Assembly (NCBI GenBank): GCA_902591645.1
Contig: CACJBM010000073.1
Location: forward strand, 1 to 8,070
Direction: 5' to 3'
Source of the DNA: an uncultured Verrucomicrobiota bacterium
Lineage (GTDB): Bacteria; Verrucomicrobiota; Verrucomicrobiae; Verrucomicrobiales; DEV007
Length of the DNA: 8,070 nucleotides
Within the stretch, counting starts at the first letter, position 1. Each line of letters begins with the position of its first letter. Of the stretch, positions 1 through 5,166 are shown one piece after another. Position numbers and translations under genes: made by a program. The notes under the pieces are model-generated. The model had not been told where the DNA came from. It was given only the letters and a program-made list of their open reading frames with translations, and did not search any database.

Positions 1-949
1 AGAGACGCTCTGCCAATTCGAAAGGATCGACCTGACGCTGAGTTCCCGGGAACCGTTCCACGAGAAGGCCGCGGTAAAGGAAAGCGGGCGATAGGAGTAC
101 AGCTTTCATCTCAAATTTCAGAGCCTTCAAAAGTTCCGGTCCGGACTTGTCCTTGAGAGGATCGAGACTGGTCCTGAGGCGCTCGTCTGAGACTTGGCGC
201 CGCAGAGCGCGGGGAACGAACCTTTGTATGAGGGATCGCGACTGGCTTAGAGTTAAGGTCGAAGGTTCCCATTTAGGTGGCAATTTTTCTCCGATCATTG
301 CTTCGAGTTGAGGTCGTTGCTTCGGTGCGAAGAGCCTCTCGATGGCCGTGTCAGTGAGGAAAGCGTACTGTTCCCAGATCGCCGGGGAGAGGGCTGCGCC
401 ATGAGTGTCGTTAATGAATCCGCTGGACCCGGGAGGATCCTTCGGAAGTAATTTTAAGACGAGGGACTGTTCGCCTGTGACGGTCTGCTGCGCTTCAGCG
501 ACTGCAATTTCGAGATCAAATCCGAAAAGGGAACGGAGAGTGTTACGGTATTCCGGGCCCGAGAGTCGTCGTGGACGGAAATTGCCGGGAAGAGGTTCGA
601 TGGGTGCTCTTAGACGTTCCTGATGCCAGTCAAGGATCATGCTTTTTTCTTCCGGATTTAGTTGAGGATTGTCCTCAGGAGGCATTTCTCCCTCCTCAAT
701 CATTTCCGTTACCGTTTCCCAGAGTTCGAAGCGGGAGTCGGCATCAGTTTCTGTTTTGATTTTTGAGAAGTCCACCTCGCCCTTCACTTTTTCACCGCCA
801 TGACATTTAAGACAGGACCGTTCGAGGATTGGTCGAATATTTTCCTCGAACTTAATCTTTGCGTCCAATTGATGTGATTCGAAGAGGAGCAGGAACAGGG
901 CAGGGCAGAGCCTAAGAAGTGGAGTCCTTTTCCTGTGTAACGGTTCCAT
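1..949 (-). CDS. Planctomycete-type cytochrome c, DUF1587/DUF1595/DUF1592 protein (C-terminus outside window)
   Basis: The minus-strand frame is open from ATG 947-949 to the left edge: 316 complete codons, no stop. Residues 1-30 form a signal peptide (basic HRKR, then a Leu/Phe-rich core). A haem-binding CxxCH lies at C46-L-K-C49-H50, with the ILER..C lead-in and EMPPED segment (88-93) usual for the PSCyt1-type cytochrome domain. Residues 126-146 (RPRRLSGPEYRNTLRSLFGF) match the start of DUF1587. FVPRALRRQVSDE (244-256) matches DUF1595, and LLSPAFLYR (285-293) marks the start of DUF1592. Relatives usually run to 700-1000 residues with DUF1588 and DUF1585 downstream, so more than half is probably missing. 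The gap between the DUF1587 and DUF1595 segments is short and has no room for the PA14-like insert seen in some relatives. The mature protein should be periplasmic and bind haem covalently. A redox or carbohydrate-linked role is inferred from the family's distribution; the substrate is unknown. It diverges from the DUF6807 gene. Confidence 0.88.
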   Translation of the reverse strand, partial: MEPLHRKRTPLLRLCPALFLLLFESHQLDAKIKFEENIRPILERSCLKCHGGEKVKGEVDFSKIKTETDADSRFELWETVTEMIEEGEMPPEDNPQLNPEEKSMILDWHQERLRAPIEPLPGNFRPRRLSGPEYRNTLRSLFGFDLEIAVAEAQQTVTGEQSLVLKLLPKDPPGSSGFINDTHGAALSPAIWEQYAFLTDTAIERLFAPKQRPQLEAMIGEKLPPKWEPSTLTLSQSRSLIQRFVPRALRRQVSDERLRTSLDPLKDKSGPELLKALKFEMKAVLLSPAFLYRGLLVERFPGTQRQVDPFELAERL

Positions 950-1079
950 CTGAATGGTATACTTTAATAGTTTATAGAGCACTCTTAGGCGTACAAGTGT
1001 TTAAGTGAATAGAAGGGTCATTTGGAGTAAGTGGAATCGAGTTGCGGGATTTGTGAGGTATCTGATATGATCTTTTTTA
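950..1079. other. Divergent intergenic region
   Basis: This 130-bp spacer lies between the divergent cytochrome and PmoA-like genes and must hold both promoters. The rightward side has a recognisable extended -10, listed separately. On the leftward side a TATACC hexamer (955-960, minus strand) ends six bases before the ATG, but it lacks a convincing -35. No Shine-Dalgarno is visible before either start and no ORF of note lies inside. Confidence 0.6.
1063..1071 (+). promoter_or_regulatory. Candidate extended -10 promoter for the PmoA-like gene
   Basis: TGA-TATGAT at 1063-1071 matches the extended -10 consensus TGn-TATAAT at all but one hexamer position. A weak -35-like TTGCGG lies 18 bases upstream (1042-1047). 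The -10 ends eight bases before the A of ATG 1080, so a normal start-site spacing would begin the transcript within a base or two of the start codon. This predicts a leaderless mRNA. It is a consensus match only. Confidence 0.42.
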
Positions 1080-2075
1080 ATGCAATACATTCTGAACCAT
1101 TACTCAGCAGTCTTTATTTTTTTGGCAGTGGTCAGTGGTATTGTTTCCGCGGCTGAGAAGGATCTGAAGGTCCCGTCATGCCGTGTCGTCCCTTTACCGG
1201 GGCACCGGACTGCCTTTTTATATCAGGGTAAGGAAGTTGCGGTTTGGCATTATGGTTCTCAGTATCCGCGTCCTTTTTTCTATCCACTGAGAAGTGTTAA
1301 GGGGACCCGTCTCACGCGGATGGGGCATCCGGGAGCGCCTGATCATGATCATCACCGTTCGGTTTGGTTCGCGCATCACAAAGTCGGAGGCGTTGATTTT
1401 TGGAGCGACCTTGGGGCCGGTAAGGTGAAGCAGAAGCAGTGGTTAGCCTATGAGGACGGTGAGGATGAGGCCGTGATGGCGGTTCTGCTCGGCTGGTTCG
1501 ATGGGCAGGATCAATTATTAATGGAGCAGGAAGTCGTGGCGGCGTGGCGTCCGGGCAATGGGCTGGGACATGAACTGGAATTACAATTAACTTTCCGTCC
1601 AGTAGCTGAGCGGCTCAAGCTTGAGAAAACAAACTTTGGTTTTCTTGCAGTGCGCATGGCGAAATACCTTTCGGGACACTTTGGGACCGGTCAACTGAGT
1701 GACAGTGAGCGGAGAAAGGGAGAGAAGGTAATCTTTTCAAAATCAGCCAGGTGGGTCGATTATTCAGGGCCGACGCCCGTAGTGCCTGATGGCCGTGAAG
1801 GGATTGCTTATTTTGATCATCCTGAAAATCCTAATTACCCCTCACATTGGCACGTCCGTGAAGATGGGTGGATGGGATCAGGGTTCTGCTTAAAAGAGTC
1901 TCATACGCTCAAGCGAGGGTCGCCCCTTGTCTTACGTTATTTATTGCTGGCCCATTCAGGGAACGCGGGACATCCTCAACTCGAAGGAGTAGCAAAGGAC
2001 TTCATTGCACGTCCCGGATTCTCCGTCAGTAAATCGACTCGGCCTCACCGCCAATTTGAAGTTCGTCGGAAGTAG
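1080..2075 (+). CDS. Secreted PmoA-like (DUF6807) family protein
   Basis: The 331-residue product begins with a signal peptide of about 24 residues (hydrophobic core 11-22, probable cleavage after SAA). Family hallmarks are clear: QYPRPFFYPLR (61-71), then DHDHHRSVWF (88-97) and VDFW (105-108), and late in the chain an FDHPENPNYPSHWHVR stretch. These match the Pfam family called PmoA or DUF6807, common in Verrucomicrobiota, Planctomycetota and Bacteroidota and often found among polysaccharide-use genes. The name 'methane oxygenase PmoA' is misleading: nothing here resembles the membrane subunit of particulate methane monooxygenase. The His/Asp-rich motif could bind metal or sugar, which is inference. 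Length agrees with the family, so the gene appears intact. The start has no Shine-Dalgarno but follows a strong -10-like box. The next start lies about 90 bp downstream, so this is probably a single-gene transcript. Confidence 0.9.
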   Translation: MQYILNHYSAVFIFLAVVSGIVSAAEKDLKVPSCRVVPLPGHRTAFLYQGKEVAVWHYGSQYPRPFFYPLRSVKGTRLTRMGHPGAPDHDHHRSVWFAHHKVGGVDFWSDLGAGKVKQKQWLAYEDGEDEAVMAVLLGWFDGQDQLLMEQEVVAAWRPGNGLGHELELQLTFRPVAERLKLEKTNFGFLAVRMAKYLSGHFGTGQLSDSERRKGEKVIFSKSARWVDYSGPTPVVPDGREGIAYFDHPENPNYPSHWHVREDGWMGSGFCLKESHTLKRGSPLVLRYLLLAHSGNAGHPQLEGVAKDFIARPGFSVSKSTRPHRQFEVRRK

Positions 2076-2081
2076 ATTTCG

Positions 2082-2106
2082 TTACAAATTTAGTAGAATT
2101 TTGTAA
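2082..2106 (+). repeat. AT-rich inverted repeat after the PmoA-like gene
   Basis: TTACAAA (2082-2088) pairs with TTTGTAA (2100-2106). The arms extend to TTACAAATT and AATTTTGTAA with one bulged base, leaving a six-base loop. It begins seven bases after the TAG at 2073-2075. A role in 3' end formation is possible, but the stem is almost all A/T and no U-run follows, so it may be only background AT-richness. Confidence 0.3.
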
Positions 2107-2141
2107 TGGGTTAGTTTCGCAAGGGTGTTAATCTTTGCCAT

Positions 2142-2157
2142 TAGGATACTAATCCTA
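2142..2157 (+). repeat. Perfect 6-bp inverted repeat before the GYF_2 pair
   Basis: TAGGAT-ACTA-ATCCTA is a perfect 6-bp stem with a four-base loop, ending nine bases before ATG 2167. It could be an operator or a leader hairpin. The AGGA inside it is the only purine-rich stretch near the start, and it would be paired in the hairpin. No such element precedes the second GYF_2 gene, so it marks the head of the unit. Confidence 0.35.
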
Positions 2158-2166
2158 CCTTAATTA

Positions 2167-2310
2167 ATGAACATTAGAATTAGCAGAAACGATCAGGAGT
2201 TTGGACCTTATACCATGGAGGAACTTACTCAGTATGTGAATGAAGGTAGTATTTTACCTGATGATTATGCCTATGACGGGATGGAGTGGATCACTGTCAG
2301 TCAGTTATTG
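2167..2310 (+). repeat. Duplicated GYF_2 coding segment, copy 1
   Basis: Codons 1-48 of this gene match codons 1-48 of the gene starting at 3197, offset by 1030 bp. The products agree at 41 of 48 residues by direct comparison, and most codons are identical or differ at the third base. Similarity thins out after codon 48 and is gone by about codon 66. Confidence 0.85.
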
Positions 2311-3183
2311 AATGACCCTCAGAGAATTTTAAATAGAGCCCAAGCAATAACAAATACTGCTAACATTACTCCTGATTCCAATTCTTATGGCACGGGAAGT
2401 AACTTATCAGCGGTTCTTTTGAAAATCTTAAAGTGGGGAGTCATATCAGCTGTAGTATTTTTTGGAGTCTACCATTTATCGACGTTTGTATTAAAAAATA
2501 CGCATGTGAATATCGCGATTAAAAAAGACCCGTCATACAATCCTCCTGACGGGGCCGTTGATTTCAGTACACTGAAAAAAGAGGATGGTATATTGTATAA
2601 AAAGGGTTCGGATGACTTGTATTCTGGTGTCGTTTACCAGTTGTATAAATCCGGGAAAAAAAAGATAGAAGGGAATTTTAAATATGGTCTAAGGAACGGA
2701 TACGAAGTTTCCTGGCATGAGAATGGACAGGAAAAACATAGAGCCGCATATATAGATGATAGAGAGAATGGTGAAATGATTACGTATCATGAGAATGGTA
2801 GAATTTTCATGAAAGCAGAATTTAAAAATGGCAAAATGGATGGGATCGTAGCTGCATGGTATGAGAATGGGCAGGAAAGATTTCAGGTAGTCTTGGACTC
2901 AGGTATACCAAATGGGATAGCTCAATATTGGTACGAGGATGGGCAGATGCTCTCAGATGGACGGATGAAAGACGGTAAATCAGTTGGCGCTTTGAAAGCT
3001 TGGCATGAAAATGGTAATAAATGGCTTGAGGTGAGTGATGTAGAAGGGAAAGATTTAAGGACTGTGCTTTTACTAAGCTCAGAAGGAATTTGGAATAAGG
3101 AAGGAGAATTGGTCGACGCTGCGAGCTTGGAAGGAATTAAGGAGGTTGACTCATACCTGAAGTTGATAGGGGAATGGGAATAG
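2167..3183 (+). CDS. GYF_2 (DUF4339) membrane protein with MORN_2 repeats
   Basis: This 338-residue protein has three parts. Residues 1-48 are a GYF_2 domain (FGPYTMEEL at 12-20, then GSILPDD and EWITVSQLL). Residues about 83-108 form one hydrophobic membrane helix after a Ser/Asn/Thr-rich linker. Residues about 157-290 are MORN_2-type repeats as in YwqK-like proteins: the W/Y-x-E-N-G-Q box recurs with its aromatic at 183, 207, 231, 255 and 279, exactly 24 residues apart, with a weaker unit at 159 and a degenerate one around 303-307. Many such proteins are labelled 'YwqK antitoxin', but no toxin partner is seen here, so that role is not assigned. The protein is probably membrane-anchored with a beta-rich repeat domain; orientation is unclear because Lys flanks both sides of the helix. 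The next gene starts 13 bp after its stop and shares the GYF_2 head, suggesting one transcript. The start has no Shine-Dalgarno. Confidence 0.87.
   Translation: MNIRISRNDQEFGPYTMEELTQYVNEGSILPDDYAYDGMEWITVSQLLNDPQRILNRAQAITNTANITPDSNSYGTGSNLSAVLLKILKWGVISAVVFFGVYHLSTFVLKNTHVNIAIKKDPSYNPPDGAVDFSTLKKEDGILYKKGSDDLYSGVVYQLYKSGKKKIEGNFKYGLRNGYEVSWHENGQEKHRAAYIDDRENGEMITYHENGRIFMKAEFKNGKMDGIVAAWYENGQERFQVVLDSGIPNGIAQYWYEDGQMLSDGRMKDGKSVGALKAWHENGNKWLEVSDVEGKDLRTVLLLSSEGIWNKEGELVDAASLEGIKEVDSYLKLIGEWE
2641..3036 (+). repeat. 72-bp-period coding repeats (MORN_2 array)
   Basis: The segment encodes tandem MORN_2 units with an exact 72-bp (24-residue) period, recognised by the recurring HENGQ, HENGR, YENGQ, YEDGQ and HENGN boxes. 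Outside the box the units differ, so the array is old and selected at protein level rather than recently expanded. Confidence 0.75.
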
Positions 3184-3196
3184 ATCGCTTCAATTA

Positions 3197-3340
3197 ATGT
3201 ACATCAGAATTAGTAGAAATGATCAGGAGTATGGGCCTTATAGCATGGAGGAGCTCACTCAGTACGTCAGTGAAGGCACTATTTCACCTGATGATTATGC
3301 TTATGACGGGACCGAGTGGATCACGGTCAGTCAGTTATTG
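3197..3340 (+). repeat. Duplicated GYF_2 coding segment, copy 2
   Basis: This is the partner of the segment at 2167-2310, 1030 bp away. The match begins a few bases before the start codon (ATTAATG in both) and then follows the reading frame, as expected for duplication of the 5' end of a gene rather than chance domain reuse. Confidence 0.85.
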
Positions 3341-4006
3341 GATCCGCCTCAGAAAATTTTCCAAAGAGACGAATCGATAACAGATACTGCCAAGACCGAA
3401 AGTACAATCACACATGAAATCTGGAACCCTGAAAGGGTCGGTACATTATCGCTTTTTCTTACTCCGGTCTGGAGTTCTATACTTCTTTCAAAGAACTGGA
3501 AATCCCTTAACTTTCCTGAGAGGGCCGGAAAAGTAAATGCCTGGGGATGGGTATGGTTAATTGTATTCATAATCTATCTGTTTGTTGAGGCCAACTTTTT
3601 AGAAAACGTAATAAATTTCCTGATCATACCATTACTCATCGTCTGGTACTTGAAGGTCGTAAAAGAACAGATCGATTATCTGAAAGACAATAATATCAGT
3701 TATGATAAGAAAGGATTGTTAAATCCTATAATGAACGGGATGGCCGTTCCGATCGTCCTCGGTTATGTACTGGTATTATTAGAGGATCAAGTCATTGAGA
3801 AATATGCAACTTCTAAGATGACGAAAATTGTACAGGAATTGACAAATTCAGACTTTTACTGCGAGTCAGTAACGATCGGTGACTGGATTACTGGTGAAAC
3901 CTATGCGGGAACAGCGACATTGAGTGACGGAAACTCGCTAAGAATTAATGTTACTCTGAGGGGTAATGAGGTGTCGATTAAAGTGAAGGACAAATATCCA
4001 AAATAA
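3197..4006 (+). CDS. GYF_2 (DUF4339) multi-pass membrane protein
   Basis: This 269-residue protein starts with a GYF_2 domain (residues 1-48; YGPYSMEEL at 12-20) nearly identical to that of the upstream gene. A charged linker follows, then hydrophobic segments at roughly 80-98, 116-133, 138-153 and 181-196. The LTPVWSSILLSKNWKSL stretch resembles a motif in bacterial membrane proteins that place an NW(K/R)xL box after the first helix. The C-terminal 60 residues (about 208-269) form a soluble beta-rich piece with a TYAGTATLSDGN stretch. The function of this architecture is unknown. Because head and spacing match the upstream gene, the two probably form a duplicated pair in which one head gained a different tail. 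Lys/Arg-rich loops after segments 1 and 3 suggest those loops are cytoplasmic, which would put the GYF_2 head outside if all four segments cross the membrane, so the topology is uncertain. ATG 3197 lies in the same ATTAATG context as the upstream start. Confidence 0.82.
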   Translation: MYIRISRNDQEYGPYSMEELTQYVSEGTISPDDYAYDGTEWITVSQLLDPPQKIFQRDESITDTAKTESTITHEIWNPERVGTLSLFLTPVWSSILLSKNWKSLNFPERAGKVNAWGWVWLIVFIIYLFVEANFLENVINFLIIPLLIVWYLKVVKEQIDYLKDNNISYDKKGLLNPIMNGMAVPIVLGYVLVLLEDQVIEKYATSKMTKIVQELTNSDFYCESVTIGDWITGETYAGTATLSDGNSLRINVTLRGNEVSIKVKDKYPK

Positions 4007-4214
4007 CAATTGATCCAACACTCATTAATTTTCTTATATCGTTTTGATCAATGATAACAATAATATTTGTCAATTTTTGTTGACGAAGCACCAATGACAG
4101 AAGCTAATCGCCTGGCAGTTTGGAAGGGGCGAAAGTGAGGTGGTTGAGCGTCCTAATCGCCGAATGAGGGTTAATTGTTGATTTTTTGATTTGGGTTGGT
4201 AATGGTTTTTGGGG
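4007..4214. other. AT-rich intergenic stretch without a convincing gene
   Basis: About 200 bp lie between the second GYF_2 gene and the microprotein ORF. A loose inverted repeat ATTGATC (4009-4015) / GATCAAT (4046-4052) surrounds a 30-base AT-rich loop. A 9-base direct repeat CTAATCGCC occurs at 4104-4112 and 4153-4161. A 14-codon ORF (4093-4137) is too short to support. The middle part, about 4090-4170, is less AT-rich than its surroundings and could be a remnant of something older. No terminator or RNA gene is recognised. Confidence 0.5.
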
Positions 4215-4343
4215 ATGGGAGATAAGGGAAAAGATAAATTAATTTCTGAGGGAATTAAGATAAAAAAAAGAGTTCGTAGAACTATCTTGGCTTTAGCGTT
4301 CGCTGTTCTTGCCGTGGAACTGTTTCTATATTTGTTTAATTAA
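4215..4343 (+). CDS. Putative 42-residue single-pass membrane microprotein
   Basis: ATG 4215-4217 to TAA 4341-4343 encodes 42 residues: a charged Lys/Asp/Arg-rich N-terminal half (MGDKGKDKL, then KIKKRVRR at 15-22) followed by one hydrophobic helix, about 23-41 (TILALAFAVLAVELFLYLF), ending two residues later. The basic cluster directly before the helix fits a helix with a cytoplasmic N-terminus, and such an orderly arrangement is unlikely in random AT-rich sequence. GGGG touches the ATG, too close for a standard Shine-Dalgarno, but the neighbours also lack one. No family is recognised. It lies 208 bp after the GYF_2 pair and 57 bp before the transpeptidase gene, all on the same strand. It may be a small envelope protein or chance; conservation would decide. 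Confidence 0.45.
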   Translation: MGDKGKDKLISEGIKIKKRVRRTILALAFAVLAVELFLYLFN

Positions 4344-4347
4344 TTCC

Positions 4348-4393
4348 TGACTTATTGATAGATTAATACCTTTGAAAACGTTTTAGTAAGTCA
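4348..4393 (+). promoter_or_regulatory. Nested palindromes before the transpeptidase gene (candidate operator)
   Basis: An outer inverted repeat TGACTTA (4348-4354) / TAAGTCA (4387-4393) encloses a perfect 10-bp palindrome AAAACGTTTT (4375-4384). With its flank, the inner site reads TGAAAACGTTTTAG, close to the TG-N10-CA pattern with central CG used by LacI/CcpA-type repressors, though the right end breaks symmetry. A -35-like TTGATA lies at 4355-4360, with no well-spaced -10. The whole element ends seven bases before ATG 4401, where a bound protein could block transcription or translation. Confidence 0.35.
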
Positions 4394-4400
4394 AGGGTAG

Positions 4401-5129
4401 ATGAAAATACCAGTCATTTGTATAGTTACTATTGTTTGTTTAACTAGTGCTTTTTCTTTTTTGAAATACAGAAAGTCTCATCGCAATGATTTGAACACAA
4501 TAAGAACGAGAGTAATTCCTGAGATCAAAGAGGAACTCGAGGAGAAAGGCCTAGGGCTTGGGTCGAAGGTCTTTATTCGAATCTTCAAGGAAGAGGAAAT
4601 ACTGGAGCTATGGTTACAAGAGAATGGTGAGCGAACCTTTAAATTATTTAAGAGTTTTCCAATTTGTAATTACTCGGGTCATCTTGGTCCCAAATTGGAA
4701 GAGGGTGATTTACAGGCGCCTGAGGGTTTTTATTCTGTGGGTAAATCTAAAATGAATCCCAATAGTAAGTTTCATCTATCCTTTAATTTGGGTTTTCCTA
4801 ACTCGCTTGAGAGGAGCCTTGGTCGGACAGGATCTTTTCTGATGGTTCATGGTGCCTGTGTCTCAAGGGGCTGTTTTGCCATGACGAACAAATGGATCGA
4901 AGAGATATATTTAACCGCTGAGGCTTCACTGGATTCGGGGAACCGATCTTTCGATGTTCACTGTTTCCCCTTTCGGATGACCGAAAGTAGAATGGAAAAA
5001 GAATCCGGTCATAGATGGATAAGTTTCTGGGAAAATTTAAAACAGGGATATGATTGGTTTGAGTCAGAAAAGGTCCCTCCGCGAGTGGGTCATAACGATC
5101 GGATTTATACATTTAAGGATGTATTCTGA
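4401..5129 (+). CDS. YafK/DpaA-like L,D-transpeptidase-fold protein
   Basis: The 242-residue product has an N-terminal hydrophobic segment (2-21, signal or anchor) followed by basic KYRKSHR, so the catalytic part should be periplasmic. Residues about 55-200 align by eye with the YafK branch of the YkuD fold: IRIFKEEEILELW, SFPIC, GHLGPKLEEGDLQAPEGFY (93-111), MNPNSKFHLSFNLGFPN, and the active-site box VHGACVSRGCFAMT (149-162) with H150, S155, G157 and catalytic C158. YkuD-fold enzymes use the Cys for peptidoglycan L,D-transpeptidation; E. coli YafK (DpaA/LdtF) instead cuts Braun lipoprotein from peptidoglycan. Which activity applies here cannot be read from sequence. Length is near the family norm and the gene looks intact. 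ATG 4401 has a weak AAGGG three bases upstream. The gene is separated by over 50 bp from both neighbours, and palindromes lie just upstream. Confidence 0.9.
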   Translation: MKIPVICIVTIVCLTSAFSFLKYRKSHRNDLNTIRTRVIPEIKEELEEKGLGLGSKVFIRIFKEEEILELWLQENGERTFKLFKSFPICNYSGHLGPKLEEGDLQAPEGFYSVGKSKMNPNSKFHLSFNLGFPNSLERSLGRTGSFLMVHGACVSRGCFAMTNKWIEEIYLTAEASLDSGNRSFDVHCFPFRMTESRMEKESGHRWISFWENLKQGYDWFESEKVPPRVGHNDRIYTFKDVF

Positions 5130-5166
5130 TTTGTTGTTTTTTTAATTTTCATTATTGTTCGGTCTG

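Larger units (their letters stand above)
2076..2166. other. Intergenic region with two inverted repeats
   Basis: This short AT-rich spacer separates the PmoA-like gene from the GYF_2 pair. It holds an AT-rich inverted repeat just after the stop codon (2082-2106) and a tight 6-bp inverted repeat just before the next start (2142-2157), both listed separately. There is no GC-rich stem with a T-tract, so no standard terminator. Confidence 0.5.

Noticed and set aside
405..759. Plus-strand open frames within the cytochrome region
   Set aside because: The minus-strand reading gives CxxCH, DUF1587 and DUF1592 motifs through the same bases; the plus frames are Arg/Ser/Pro-rich shadows.
1080..2075. 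Methane oxidation gene (literal reading of the PmoA family name)
   Set aside because: The protein is soluble and exported, with no multi-helix membrane core and no pmoB or pmoC neighbours; the family name is a misnomer.
2167..3183. YwqK-type antitoxin label for the MORN_2 protein
   Set aside because: The label comes from repeat similarity. No toxin gene (LXG or similar) is adjacent, and the protein is membrane-anchored with a GYF_2 head.
4093..4137. 14-codon ORF starting at ATG 4093
   Set aside because: It is too short, has no Shine-Dalgarno or motif, and no family is recognised. Its continuation in another frame to 4166 could be a gene remnant but cannot be supported.
4104..4161. Direct repeat CTAATCGCC as a CRISPR or attachment site
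   Set aside because: There are only two 9-base copies, 49 bases apart, with no third copy, no cas gene and no integrase. Chance is likely.
5155..5166. TTG start four codons upstream for the secreted barrel-like gene
   Set aside because: ATG 5167 gives a typical basic-then-hydrophobic signal peptide. The TTG adds four residues without a ribosome-binding site.
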